Source: Planctomycetaceae bacterium (GTDB taxonomy: Bacteria > Planctomycetota > Planctomycetia > Planctomycetales > Planctomycetaceae). From it: a DNA stretch of 64,000 nucleotides. Numbering within the stretch: position 1 is the first letter of the stretch; each line of letters begins with the position of its first letter. Both the position numbers and the translations under genes were made by a program. The DNA lies in assembly GCA_041398785.1 (NCBI GenBank), contig JAWKUA010000008.1, positions 184,001 through 248,000 of the forward strand, read 5' to 3'. Below the pieces are notes generated by a model that did no database searches, had not been told where the DNA came from, and saw nothing but the letters and a program-made list of their open reading frames with translations. Below are positions 7,996 through 17,316 of the stretch, in pieces.

Positions 7996-10455
7996 TCACA
8001 GCGACTCCGGCGCCTCGGGGTGCGTCCATCGTTTCAGCAGCGGCGCGAGCATCAGGCAGACGCCGCCACAGATCAGAGCAGCGATCGCGATATGTCCGAA
8101 GACATCGCCGTAGACCTTGACGCTTTCCGAAGGCAGCGGAATCGTCGACTCCTCACCGCCGCCATGTGAGGCACCGGTAAACTGAGAAATAATCGCGGCC
8201 AGATACTGCGAAAAAGCGGTCGCCAGGAACCAGGCGCCCATCAGCGTGCTGACGAGAACCTTTGGTGACAGACGCGTGATCATCGACAGACCGACCGGCG
8301 ACAGGCAGAGTTCTCCCGTGGTATGCAGTGCGTATCCAAGCAGCACCAGAACGGTGACACCAGTCGCCGCGGGCGTCGGCCTGAGTCGCTCCGTACGCAG
8401 ATGGCTCCGAAGCCGAGGCCAAGCTGCAACAGCCCAGTGCGAACTTCGTGGGAGTCGAAGGCTCCAGACCGCGTTCGGCGAGGTATGTCCAGAGGGCCGT
8501 AAAGATCAGCTGCAAATCACGATGCAGAGAGCGGGATTCGCCGCCTGAAATGTACTGGCTGCGATTTCGCGTTTGCGTTCGGCGATCCCCATTCCGATGT
8601 TGTCTTCGTGAACTGTCCAGGCGATCTCGAAGTCGGCTTTCGTATCCTTCGTCGCCGATGCAGATTCACGCAGCATTGTTCAGGCATCGGTCTGGGTAAA
8701 GATCGCAGTCACGATCGCGACCATGTTCATCGTATTCGTTGAATCAGCGCTGCGTCGGCGGTGTCGAACTGAATCTGATCCGACGGGTCAGCGGCGACCA
8801 CTGACGTCCGGTGACCCGGTCGACATTGCGGTCGGCGAAATTGTTTCGCCAGCCTGCTTCGGCGTCGCCATTGTTCGAGAGTCCACGATGTCTTCAGCAT
8901 CGAAAACGGTCCGACGATCATCCGTTTCTCACTACTGTACCAGCCGACTTTGCTTCGTTCAATGGTTCCGAACGTGAAGATTCGCAGAATTAGAAAGCCG
9001 AATGCCAGGACTCCGCACCGTCAGAAGCAGGCCGGACGGTGCTGGTGAAGACTGATTTCCCAGCGATACAGAGAACACGGCCACAGATGGCTATGCTGAC
9101 CGACTCCATGTCAGCGGAGCCTGCGTTCGTCGTTTCGAGGCGAATTCCAATTTCACCGGCTGATGGAATTCATGAGTTCACCAGCTGGTCAGAAGCAGGA
9201 TACGAACAACGCAACAATCGGCACCAATGCAAGTACACGCAACAATCACAGCAATTGAGTTTCGTCCTCGGAAAGATTCCATTCGGTGGTCCTGGCCAAT
9301 GTCAGGACGGCAAAACTGCCGCGGCTGTCAGAAAGAAGCTGATGCGATGATTTTGCGAAACTCCGAAACGATCAGACACACGGCGACAATACGTGTTCAC
9401 GAGAATTGCCGCGAGGTTATCAGGAAAATACAGCAATGAGAATGCCGCCATCGCGCCCATGCCGACCAGTAACTGCGTAATCAGGATTGGCACCACCTGA
9501 CAAACACTGCAGCCAGGTGAGCATCCTCTGAAACGCAGGTCCATGCCATCGGCCCAAAACCCAAGATGACACCCGTATGTTTCGAAGACGGACCAGAAGA
9601 TGGCAATAACCGCAAAGCATGGGACTCATCGCCGCCCGAGATTCACGCCCATGTAGAAAATCGTGAAGGTCTCACCATCGCGGCGAAAGAACTTCCTGCG
9701 GATATCCGCCGGCAATGGCCATCGTGGATAATATTTGGCTTGAAAAATCCGTTGCCCATCCAAAACAACAGCGTCAGCCAATAAACGCGACCAGCATTTT
9801 CCGCAGGAATGCCAAACGCAGTGCGGGCCGTACCATCATCCAGAATGCCTCCGATGATGACGGAGTCAGCGGTCCCAACACGCCGGTCGATCCGAAGCTG
9901 ATGAAAAAGAATCCGCCGAAAAACGCGCGTCATTACCAGATGCGTGTAGGCTCTGTTTGCCGAACTGGTATACGCCCACGTGAGCTGTCGACACGCACGG
10001 CTTGAGGAAACCGCCGCAGCATGTGGAACCCATACCAGCAGGCACGTCATCGGAGTAGGAAATCCGGCTCCACCCATTCGGCGAAGAACAGGTTGAACAG
10101 GCCTGTGGCCGATGCACAGTACACGATCGTACAGACTCTGATGAACCGTCGTGCGGCGATATCTGGCGATGACAATGTCGGGTACACGCAGTGATCCGAG
10201 TTGATGAGAAGCGTCCACCTGGGCGGTAAACGAAATTGTCCAGATAGTAGACGTTTGCCTCGGGCGTGCCATTCAGCCCGACTTCGGCGTCGAGTCATGT
10301 AGTGCAGATACTTCGTCATGAACAGCAACGCGAGAAAGTACAGCCATGCCGTAGAAGCTGAAACGTTCGGCGGCTTCGTTGCCGATGATGTACGGAATGC
10401 CTCTCGGCATGCCGGACGTGGCGACAGGTGCGGTGGCGTACTTCTGTTGCGACAT
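7996..10455 (-). pseudogene. Decayed POT-family (proton-dependent) peptide transporter
   Basis: Homology to MFS/POT di- and tripeptide transporters is recoverable across about 2.4 kb, but only by switching among all three minus frames. In order: MSQQKYATAP and PYIIGNEAAERFSFYGM (from ATG 10455), FLALLFMTKYLHYM (~10340), EVGLNGTPEANVYYLDNF (~10240), VYWLTLLFWMGNGFFKPNI (~9770), RRDGETFTIFYMGV (~9660), MSPMLCGY (~9629), ALWTYLAERGLEPSTPTKFALG (~8500), and a clean 116-aa C-terminus with GELCLSPVGLSMITRLSP. At least six frame switches are needed. The order and spacing fit a full-length transporter decayed by many small indels, with no insertion sequence visible. Confidence 0.88.
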
Positions 10456-10562
10456 GAGGTCGTCATCCGTGTGCAGGTAGCGGTCAGATGGGCGGGTTAT
10501 AGCCGGACCCATCACATTTTGCACACGGATTGTGCGGACGCAGGCTGCCTGGCGAGCTTGCG

Positions 10563-11666
10563 CTACGGTACCACGGACTCACCGCCGTTCCGTGCCGAAC
10601 GCAGCGCGGCGTCCAGAACCTGCTGCGTTTTCAACGCGATTTCCGGCCAGTAACTGTCACGCTTGCCGCTTAGTACGAGGGCGGCGAAGTTGCGGAACAG
10701 GGCGGTTTCCTGAGCGTTCGGTTTGTTGTTGGCGAACTCGTTTACGCTGACCTGACGGCTGTAGCGTTCCATGTCGAAGTGACAACCGTTCGCCACAAAG
10801 TTGTGGTTCGCTACTTCGAAGCTGACCGTGTTTCCGAAGTACGGCAGCACGAAATCGCTGACGTTCAGATAGCCCTTCGTTCCGCTGACGTGAGCCCACT
10901 GCTGATGGTTGGCTCGAAACGAATTGAAGAAACTCGCTGAGACACCGTTTGCGAAATGCAGCTCACCCTGGAATTCCATCGGCACGTCTTCCGGGCTGTC
11001 CGGCCGTTTAGCACCGAACAGAATTCGTCCGCGCACTTCCGTGGGCATTTCGAACTTCATCGCCCACAACGCAAAGCGGATCGTGTACCAGCCGAGATCT
11101 CCCAAACAGCCCGCCGGTTCCAGATTGCTGCTGGCCCGGATATTGCTGCCGACCCACGCGTCGTCGGCGCAGAAACTGAACTGGCTGGTGATGCGGCGGA
11201 TCGTTCCCACGCTTTCACCGTCGTCCAGAACGTCGCGCATCGCCTGCATCCGAGCGCTGTGCATGAACATCACGCCGTCCATGAACTGCACGTTGTTTGC
11301 GTCGCAGGCGTCGATCATTTTCTGAACGTCGTCCGCAGTGACGCCGCACGGTTTTTCGACCATCACGTGCTTGCCGGCGTTCGCCGCTTTCACGACCCAT
11401 TCGGTTCGCAGGCCGGTGGGAAGCGGAATGTAGATCGCATCGACGTCGCTACGTTCGAGCAGCGCCTCATAACTTCCGACGGCGTCAACGGCGTGACCGG
11501 CTGGTGCCGACTGCTGGCATTCGTCGATGAACGCCTGAGCTTTTTCGACGGAGCGGCTGGCGACGGCAACGACCTGGCCATAGCCCGAATTGCCGATGGA
11601 ATGCCAGTTCTTCTTCGCGATTGCGGCGGTGCTGAGAATTCCCCAGCGGCAGCGTCTGTCACTCAT
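10563..11666 (-). CDS. Gfo/Idh/MocA-family oxidoreductase
   Basis: 367 aa, normal length. The N-terminal Rossmann fold begins WGILSTAAIAKKN. The family signature EKPCGV carries the usual Lys, followed by MDGVMFMHS and a C-terminal alpha/beta domain with GCLGDLGWYTIRF. These enzymes oxidise or reduce sugars or other polyols with NAD(P); the substrate is not predictable here. It has no export signal. It overlaps the upstream methyltransferase gene by 8 nt, so both are probably co-transcribed. Confidence 0.88.
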   Translation of the reverse strand: MSDRRCRWGILSTAAIAKKNWHSIGNSGYGQVVAVASRSVEKAQAFIDECQQSAPAGHAVDAVGSYEALLERSDVDAIYIPLPTGLRTEWVVKAANAGKHVMVEKPCGVTADDVQKMIDACDANNVQFMDGVMFMHSARMQAMRDVLDDGESVGTIRRITSQFSFCADDAWVGSNIRASSNLEPAGCLGDLGWYTIRFALWAMKFEMPTEVRGRILFGAKRPDSPEDVPMEFQGELHFANGVSASFFNSFRANHQQWAHVSGTKGYLNVSDFVLPYFGNTVSFEVANHNFVANGCHFDMERYSRQVSVNEFANNKPNAQETALFRNFAALVLSGKRDSYWPEIALKTQQVLDAALRSARNGGESVVP

Positions 11667-12540
11667 GAGATCCCTGTGGCTCCTGTGGATGCGGACCGCC
11701 GCGGAGTACCGGCAGCGGCTTGTAGTCGATCGGAAACGACCGCATCGTATCGGGCGAACAGTATTCTTCGAGCGTCACGTCGGCCCGGCGGCGACCGACG
11801 ACGCGCACGCAGCCCAGTCGCTGCCCCGCGTCTGCTTGCAGCATGTTGATTTCCGACGAATTCTCCGGGTGCGTCGTCTGCTGCCAGTCGAGCCATTTCT
11901 TCCAGCCGTCGGGCATGGAATCAGCCACTTCGATGTCGACGATTCCCGTTCGTTCCCAGTGACGCCGCCACCACGCCGCGGAATGCAGAGCCCACAGATC
12001 CTGAGTCCACGACTCGCGGAATTCAGCGGGCAGGGCTTCGAATTCCTGCATCAGACCGGCTCCCGCGATTCCAATTCGGCCCTCCGGTTTCACGAATCCG
12101 GCCAGGTAGTTCAGGTACAGATCGTCCGTTCCGAAATACGGATACGCATCGATGCAGACGATCGCATCGAAGAAGCCGGCCGCGAACGGCAGTGCTCTGG
12201 CGTCGACGTGCAGTGGAAAGACCTGCCCGTCCAGCCCCGCGTCTCGAATCCGAAGGATGTTCTCCGACGCGTTGATCCACAGATCCGTTGCCCACACCTG
12301 GACACCAAACTCCCGAGCCAGAAAGATCGACGAGACGGCTCGCCCGCAGCCAAGGTCCAGGACGCGCATGCCCGGTTCCAGCTTCATGGCGGGAAGCAGC
12401 CATTCCGCCAGCCACAGCGTCGCGCATCCGCTCATTGAATTCGCGATCACCCAGTCCGGGTGATACTTCGACGCGAGCGGAAACTCCGCGGACTGCAGTC
12501 GTTCATCAGGGGCGGACGCGTTTGACGAATCAGCGTTCAT
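11659..12540 (-). CDS. Class I SAM-dependent methyltransferase (type 11-like)
   Basis: 293 aa. Motif I is VLDLGCGRAVSS (60-71), acidic motif II is WATDLWINASEN, motif III is FDAIVCIDAYPYFG. An extended C-terminal part is rich in Trp (HSAAWWRRHWERTG), typical of small-molecule methyltransferases. The substrate is unknown. The 3' end overlaps the Gfo/Idh/MocA start by 8 nt; a second methyltransferase gene lies 18 nt upstream, so the group reads as one minus-strand operon. Confidence 0.82.
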   Translation of the reverse strand: MNADSSNASAPDERLQSAEFPLASKYHPDWVIANSMSGCATLWLAEWLLPAMKLEPGMRVLDLGCGRAVSSIFLAREFGVQVWATDLWINASENILRIRDAGLDGQVFPLHVDARALPFAAGFFDAIVCIDAYPYFGTDDLYLNYLAGFVKPEGRIGIAGAGLMQEFEALPAEFRESWTQDLWALHSAAWWRRHWERTGIVDIEVADSMPDGWKKWLDWQQTTHPENSSEINMLQADAGQRLGCVRVVGRRRADVTLEEYCSPDTMRSFPIDYKPLPVLRGGPHPQEPQGSHE

Positions 12541-12558
12541 GAGATCAGTTCCTCAAAG

Positions 12559-13221
12559 TCATGCGTGACGTTTGTAAACAGCGCGAAATCGGCGCACGGG
12601 CGGGTCTTCTGCTTCGACGAAATCCTCGACGTGCTCCTCCTTCAGTCCGTGCTCGACAAACCGGTCGAGTTCCGTCCGCAGCAGCGGCCAGGGCATCAGG
12701 CCGCGGTCATCGGCTTCGTCTCGCGCGCGGGTGATGACCAGCAGCGTTCCCGCGGATCCCACGAAATTCGCGATGTGGCGGATGGCCGATTTCCGCAGCT
12801 CCGGCGGCAGCACCTGAAGTGTGTAGGCTTCGAAGACGAAATCGAACGCTCGCGTCCACGCGGCAGGAGCATCAAACAGATCCGCCCGAAGATACTGCAC
12901 AGCGGAGTCGGGAAAGCGTCGCTTGCACCACGCGATGCACGTCGGCGAGATATCGAAGGCGGTGACTTTCAGGCCGAGTCGCGCCAGTTCTTCAGCGTCG
13001 TCGCCCAGGCCGCAGCCCACAACCAGCGCCGATCCGCCCGGCGTCGGGAAGTCATGCGTCGAGAGCCAGTCGGCAAGATTGGGATTCACCGACATGTCAG
13101 CCCACGGGACCGTGGAGTGGTCGCCGTCAGCCTGCGAGTACAGTGTCTCGAACCAGCTCAGCGGTGCTCCCGCGTCGCACGCTGCGGTGGCAAGTTGCCG
13201 GGCAATACCGCGACTACTCAT
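12559..13221 (-). CDS. Class I SAM-dependent methyltransferase (TPMT/TehB-like)
   Basis: 220 aa. Residues ~20-45 (SWFETLYSQADGDHSTVPWAD) resemble the N-terminus of thiopurine S-methyltransferase-like proteins. Motif I is ALVVGCGLGDDAEELA (65-80), followed by VTAFDISPTCI and an acidic FDFVFEAYTLQVLPP. Such proteins methylate small thiol, selenium or tellurium compounds or halides; the actual substrate cannot be read here. The start overlaps the end of the FMN-binding protein gene by 8 nt. Confidence 0.8.
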   Translation of the reverse strand: MSSRGIARQLATAACDAGAPLSWFETLYSQADGDHSTVPWADMSVNPNLADWLSTHDFPTPGGSALVVGCGLGDDAEELARLGLKVTAFDISPTCIAWCKRRFPDSAVQYLRADLFDAPAAWTRAFDFVFEAYTLQVLPPELRKSAIRHIANFVGSAGTLLVITRARDEADDRGLMPWPLLRTELDRFVEHGLKEEHVEDFVEAEDPPVRRFRAVYKRHA

Positions 13222-13891
13222 TCGCGCCGCTCCGTCCGGGCCCGCGATGATCGGTCAGTTGCTGAATGCTGCGGGAAAGTTCGATGCCGTCGGCCAGTCG
13301 GGCATCAGGTTCCGCAGCACCGTACGTCTGAGCGATGGGAACGACACCGGCCCAGACCGGCAATGAGTAGTCTTCTTCATCATCATTCGGCGGACCGGTC
13401 CGGACCTTCGCCGAGGCGCTGTCGACGTTCATTCGCAGCACCGACGTCGCCTTCAGTTCCTTTTCGACGGGTTCGCGAACTTCACTCCAGCGACCGCGGA
13501 TGATCTGTTCCGAAATCACGAACAGACCCTGGACCTTTTCGTCGCCGGTGACTTCCACAGCGGTGCCGTACAGAACGGCCGACCGGAAATTCATCGAATG
13601 GTGAAACGCGGATCGAGCCAGCACGAGTCCGTCGACGTGCGTCACCGTCAGGCACACGGGAACTCCTCCCGCCAGATAGTTCAACATGCGGCTGGCCGCC
13701 GATCCGTGCAGATAGATCGTGTCGCCGCGCCTGCCGTACAGCGTGGGAATGACGAATGGCTGCCCGTCCACGACAAAGCCGGCGTGGCACAGGAAGCCGG
13801 CATCCAGAATTCCGTAGATGGTCTCCCGATCATAGTGGCCGCGATCGGGAATTCGTCTGACTCGGTTGCGATCGGTTTTTTCAAAGTCCAT
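13214..13891 (-). CDS. Pyridoxamine 5'-phosphate oxidase-related FMN-binding protein (NimA-like)
   Basis: 225 aa from ATG 13891. It follows the split-barrel FMN-binding pattern: HYDRETIYGILDAGFLCH, then FVIPTLYGRRGDTIYLHGS, ASRML, CLTVTHVDGLVLARSAF and MNFRSAVLYGTA. Members of this group include nitroimidazole reductases and flavin-nucleotide-binding proteins. ATG 13891 is preferred to an in-frame ATG at 14008, because the extra 39 residues look non-coding and would overlap the next gene. The start remains uncertain. Confidence 0.8.
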   Translation of the reverse strand: MDFEKTDRNRVRRIPDRGHYDRETIYGILDAGFLCHAGFVVDGQPFVIPTLYGRRGDTIYLHGSAASRMLNYLAGGVPVCLTVTHVDGLVLARSAFHHSMNFRSAVLYGTAVEVTGDEKVQGLFVISEQIIRGRWSEVREPVEKELKATSVLRMNVDSASAKVRTGPPNDDEEDYSLPVWAGVVPIAQTYGAAEPDARLADGIELSRSIQQLTDHRGPGRSGANE

Positions 13892-13985
13892 GTCGTCCGC
13901 CGTGCGGTGCCCAAATCCACCACGGTGACAGACTGGCTCGCCGCTGCGTTCACCGTGTGGAACACGCTGCGGCGCTGCAGGATCA

Positions 13986-14516
13986 TCACTTCCAGCCGCC
14001 GTGTTCACAAAGCCAGACGATCTGTGCCGCGTGGTGCCGGGAATGCCAGGCGTAGTAGTTCAGTGCCTTCCAGAGGCTGACGGTTTCTCCCGTCTGAGGA
14101 TGCAGGAACGTCCTGGCGTATTGGTCGGCAGTCATGGATTCCAAAATCTGAACCCACTTCGCGTGCAGGCCGTGCAGCAATTCCAGGGCCGGGCCGACGT
14201 CTCCGCATCGGCAGTCGGCCAGTTGCACCCAATCGGCTTCCTCATACGCCTTGATGGTGGGGTTGTCTTCGGTCAGAGCCCACTTGAAACGAATCACGCT
14301 GTGCAGGTGGCTGTCGGCCAGGTGATGCGTGATCTGTCGAATCGTCCAGTTGTGGTAGGGCGTGTCGAGCTGCGAATTGCTGAGCCCCGCGACCGCATTC
14401 CTCAGCGCGGCCGGCGCCTGGCGAATGGCATCGGTGAGCCGAACTTTGTCCGATTCGGAATATTCATCAACCGCAGCAAACGGACCGGCAGGATGATCAG
14501 GCACAGTCTGGCTCAA
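13986..14516 (-). CDS. YfiT/DinB-like metal-dependent transferase
   Basis: 176 aa. A four-helix DinB-like fold is suggested by the three-histidine metal site spread over THHLADSH (central) and WHSRHHAAQI (C-terminus). Residues TPYHNWTIRQITHHLADS and RFKWALTEDNPTIKAYEE match the YfiT family, annotated as bacillithiol or other thiol transferases or putative metal-dependent hydrolases. It is probably cytoplasmic. A 265-nt gap separates it from the CbiX-like gene upstream. Confidence 0.85.
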   Translation of the reverse strand: MSQTVPDHPAGPFAAVDEYSESDKVRLTDAIRQAPAALRNAVAGLSNSQLDTPYHNWTIRQITHHLADSHLHSVIRFKWALTEDNPTIKAYEEADWVQLADCRCGDVGPALELLHGLHAKWVQILESMTADQYARTFLHPQTGETVSLWKALNYYAWHSRHHAAQIVWLCEHGGWK

Positions 14517-14729
14517 GGTGGAAGGATCCCTTTGGGCTTACGATGACAGAATTGGCCGCGCACCTTTTTGCCGTACTCGCGGCAAGCGGATCGCACGCTC
14601 CCCCGATTCGTCGGCGACATTTTAGGAGCTGCGATGCGACAACCGACGTGTTGACACGGCAGCGGCTGTGAGGTTCGGTCCTTACTCCGGCTTCTGAAAC
14701 TACTTCAATGCCAGCACCCACGAATCGGC

Positions 14730-14760
14730 GAAACCGTCCGCATCGAAACCGTCCGCATTG
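14730..14760. repeat. Short tandem repeat, unit GAAACCGTCCGCATC
   Basis: Two adjacent 15-nt units differ at the last base and are followed by a degraded third (GAACCG). They lie in the 265-nt gap between the CbiX-like and YfiT-like genes. No function is apparent. Confidence 0.6.
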
Positions 14761-14781
14761 AACCGGGCAGCTTTCGCAGCG

Positions 14782-15258
14782 TCAATCGGCGCTGCGGAAC
14801 AGCCGGCACTGCTGACCGTCCTCACAGGCGTCGCAGTGTTCGTCGACCGTTGTGCCCAAAGCGCGCTGCAGACAGTCTTCGATGCGGTCATTGATGATTT
14901 GCAGCAGATCAGGATGCAGCGCGAAGGGAGCGGTCACCAGCCATTCGGTGTCGGGATGGTTTCGCGCGGCGTCGCGGACCATGCGCGGAATGTCTTCCTT
15001 CCAGTGCCTGCCGGTCGACAGGAAATAGGGGAACACGATGACTCGGTGGGCTCCTCGTTCAACACATCTGGAGAAAGCGGTGGCGATGTCTGGTTCCGCC
15101 AGTTCCATATGAGCGGGCTCAACAATCGAATACGGCGACTGAGCAGCAAACGCTTCCGCCGCTTTCAGCAGCATGTCATTGCTGCTTTGCCGGCGTGAGC
15201 CGTGGTCGACGATGATCACGCCCGTGCGTACTGAGGAATCCGCCAATTCGCGGGACAC
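14782..15258 (-). CDS. cbiX: CbiX-like sirohydrochlorin chelatase-family protein
   Basis: 158 aa, a single CbiX domain. The N-terminal VDHGSRRQSSND carries the metal-binding His of this chelatase family, and VFPYFLSTGRHWKEDIP contains the second active-site histidine. The C-terminus is Cys-rich (CDACEDGQQC), which could bind metal. Family members insert cobalt, nickel or iron into sirohydrochlorin. No other tetrapyrrole gene is adjacent, so the metal and pathway are not resolved. Confidence 0.85.
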   Translation of the reverse strand: MSRELADSSVRTGVIIVDHGSRRQSSNDMLLKAAEAFAAQSPYSIVEPAHMELAEPDIATAFSRCVERGAHRVIVFPYFLSTGRHWKEDIPRMVRDAARNHPDTEWLVTAPFALHPDLLQIINDRIEDCLQRALGTTVDEHCDACEDGQQCRLFRSAD

Positions 15259-15264
15259 GATTTG

Positions 15265-16164
15265 TCAACCCTTTTCGAAACACCGGAATCTCGACAGCCA
15301 GGCGTCAACTTCCGCCAGCGGGCTGTCCGCCTGAGGCCTGGGAAACAGAGTGCCCCATTCGCCGTGCTGAGCAGTTATCTGCCGAGCCATCCGATTTCGA
15401 TAGCCTTCGAGAAACCCGACAACCGCCCTACGCTCATCGCCGGAGAGCGCGGCGAATCGTTCCGGGCGCAGATGCAGCAGGAATTCCTGAAAGTACTGTT
15501 CCGGATTGCGCGTCATGACTCGCGCCAGCCCCGGCAGCAGATAACGATAGGCGTCGTCGCTGACAAACGTGATCGGATCCCAGCCGGGGTTTCCAACGTG
15601 CTTCAACCGCAGATCGTCGCGATCGATCGACTGCAGCAATCGGTCGTGCTGAGCGCATTCGTCGCAGTGTGAGTAGTCAGTGAAGTGCTCCGGCCTGCGA
15701 GCGTTTCGGAAGGCACCGGTCAGTTGATCGATCATTCTCGACAGTTCAACGTCGGGCTCCGGTCGCGGGGACGATTGTTCCAGCAGCAGATCCAGCACCT
15801 TCCGATTGGCGTCCGGAAAGTCCAGGTACCGCAGGTCGCTGAACGGGACCCACCGAAACGGTTCAGCGGGTGCTGACAGGTCCGCAACATCGGGGCTCAG
15901 CGCACAGCGCCAGAAGTCGAGTTCCACGGTGCCGTGTTCGTACTCGCGAGTCGTCGTGACCAGGTGTTCGCGCGGAATGACCATCAGCCCGGTTTCTTCA
16001 CGGCATTCGCGGACGGCGCACGAACGTGTGGTTTCGTCCGGCTGACATTTGCCGCCGGGGAACTCCGCCTTTCCGGCCAGAGGTACGCCGTTTGGGCGAG
16101 TGCCGACCAGCACGTGTCCAGCCGATTCAACCACGGCAATTGCGACTTTGGTCACGGTGGGCAA
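15265..16164 (-). CDS. NUDIX hydrolase fused to a C-terminal domain of unknown function
   Basis: 299 aa. Residues 1-~130 are a MutT-like NUDIX domain with an intact box: G-x5-E, seven residues, then RECREETGL. Such domains hydrolyse oxidised nucleotides or other nucleoside diphosphate derivatives. After a linker near ~140 comes a ~150-aa domain with the signature HCDECAQHD, then GNPGWDPITFVSDDAYRYLLPG and YRNRMARQI. I know this second part only as an uncharacterised domain of bacterial hypothetical proteins. It lies 6 nt upstream of the CbiX-like gene. Confidence 0.82.
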   Translation of the reverse strand: MPTVTKVAIAVVESAGHVLVGTRPNGVPLAGKAEFPGGKCQPDETTRSCAVRECREETGLMVIPREHLVTTTREYEHGTVELDFWRCALSPDVADLSAPAEPFRWVPFSDLRYLDFPDANRKVLDLLLEQSSPRPEPDVELSRMIDQLTGAFRNARRPEHFTDYSHCDECAQHDRLLQSIDRDDLRLKHVGNPGWDPITFVSDDAYRYLLPGLARVMTRNPEQYFQEFLLHLRPERFAALSGDERRAVVGFLEGYRNRMARQITAQHGEWGTLFPRPQADSPLAEVDAWLSRFRCFEKG

Positions 16165-16269
16165 CGCGACGCGCCTTCCGAATGTGGAACGTTGGAGGTC
16201 AATCCTGGTGAAGATTCCGTGAGTTCCGTATCTCAGCGTGGCCCGCGCTTTGTCGATGGTTCGGGACTG

Positions 16270-17097
16270 CTATCCGGAGGTCTTTCGAAGCTGATCGGCG
16301 AAGTCCGCCGGAGGTGCTCCCATCTTGCTGAATCCACAGTCCACGTGCATGACTTCCGCAGTGATCCCGCTGGCCAGATCGCTCAGCAGAAACATCCCGG
16401 ACTTGCCGACTTCGTCCGCCGTGATGTTTCGACGCATCGCCGACATATGGTCGTACAGCGCCAGCATCTGATCAAAGTCGCCGACTCCCTGAGCACTGAC
16501 GGTCTTGACCGGCCCGGCGCTGATGGCGTTGACGCGTGTTCCGTCCGGGCCGAGTTCGCTGGCCAGATACCGCACGCCGCATTCCAGCGCGGCTTTGCAG
16601 ATTCCCATCAGATTGTATCCGGGAATCACTTCCTCTCCGCCGAAGTACGACAGAGTCAGGATGCTGGCGCTGTCGCTCAGGATGCCCTTCTTCTTCGCGG
16701 CACCCGCCACCGCCAGCAGGCTATAGGCACTGATTTCCATCGCCAGGCTGAAGCCCTTTCGGCTGCAGGCATACGTCGGTCCCGTCAGATCTTCCGGCGG
16801 CGCAAAGGCGATGCTGTGAAGAAGAAAGTCAATCCTGCCGAATTCCGATGCGGTGGCGTCCATCACGGCGGCGATGTGATCGTCGTTGCAGACATCGCAC
16901 GGCATGACAAACTTCGCCCCGATCGGATCGACCAGCTTGCGAACCTTCTTTTCATTTTTGGGCCGGTCGCCGTCCGGCAGATGCGTGAAACCCATGACCG
17001 CGCCTTCCTGATGCAGTCGCTCCGTGATCGCCCACGCAATGGAGAAGTTGTTGGCGATGCCCAGCACCAGTCCCTTTTTTCCTTCGAACAATCCCAT
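16270..17097 (-). CDS. fabI: Enoyl-[acyl-carrier-protein] reductase (NADH), FabI type
   Basis: 275 aa. It reduces enoyl-ACP in the last step of each fatty-acid elongation cycle. Seen: GIANNFSIAWA near the N-terminus (FabI nucleotide-binding), CDVCND, LLHSIAFAP, and the catalytic Tyr-x6-Lys as YNLMGICK, then NAISAGPVKT and a C-terminal HVDCGFSKMG. ATG 17097 is chosen because MGLFEGKKGLVLGIA is the family start. The unrelated in-frame extension upstream (to 17196) is excluded. Confidence 0.95.
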   Translation of the reverse strand: MGLFEGKKGLVLGIANNFSIAWAITERLHQEGAVMGFTHLPDGDRPKNEKKVRKLVDPIGAKFVMPCDVCNDDHIAAVMDATASEFGRIDFLLHSIAFAPPEDLTGPTYACSRKGFSLAMEISAYSLLAVAGAAKKKGILSDSASILTLSYFGGEEVIPGYNLMGICKAALECGVRYLASELGPDGTRVNAISAGPVKTVSAQGVGDFDQMLALYDHMSAMRRNITADEVGKSGMFLLSDLASGITAEVMHVDCGFSKMGAPPADFADQLRKTSG

Positions 17098-17316
17098 ACG
17101 GTCAGTCTTCTTTCCGGCTATTGTGTGGAGTCGCCATGCCGAAGCGACGTTCGAGTCGACGGCGACGGGCTGCGGATGATAAGTTGCCTGGCGCAAATCG
17201 TCGACGCAGGCGGAGGGAAACTTGCCTCTGCCGCCGGACCGCCTGACTTCGATCCGAAGCCATTTGTCTCCGCAACGCCGCGATGCGTCCTGAACTCAAA
17301 CCCGGAAAGCCAAACC

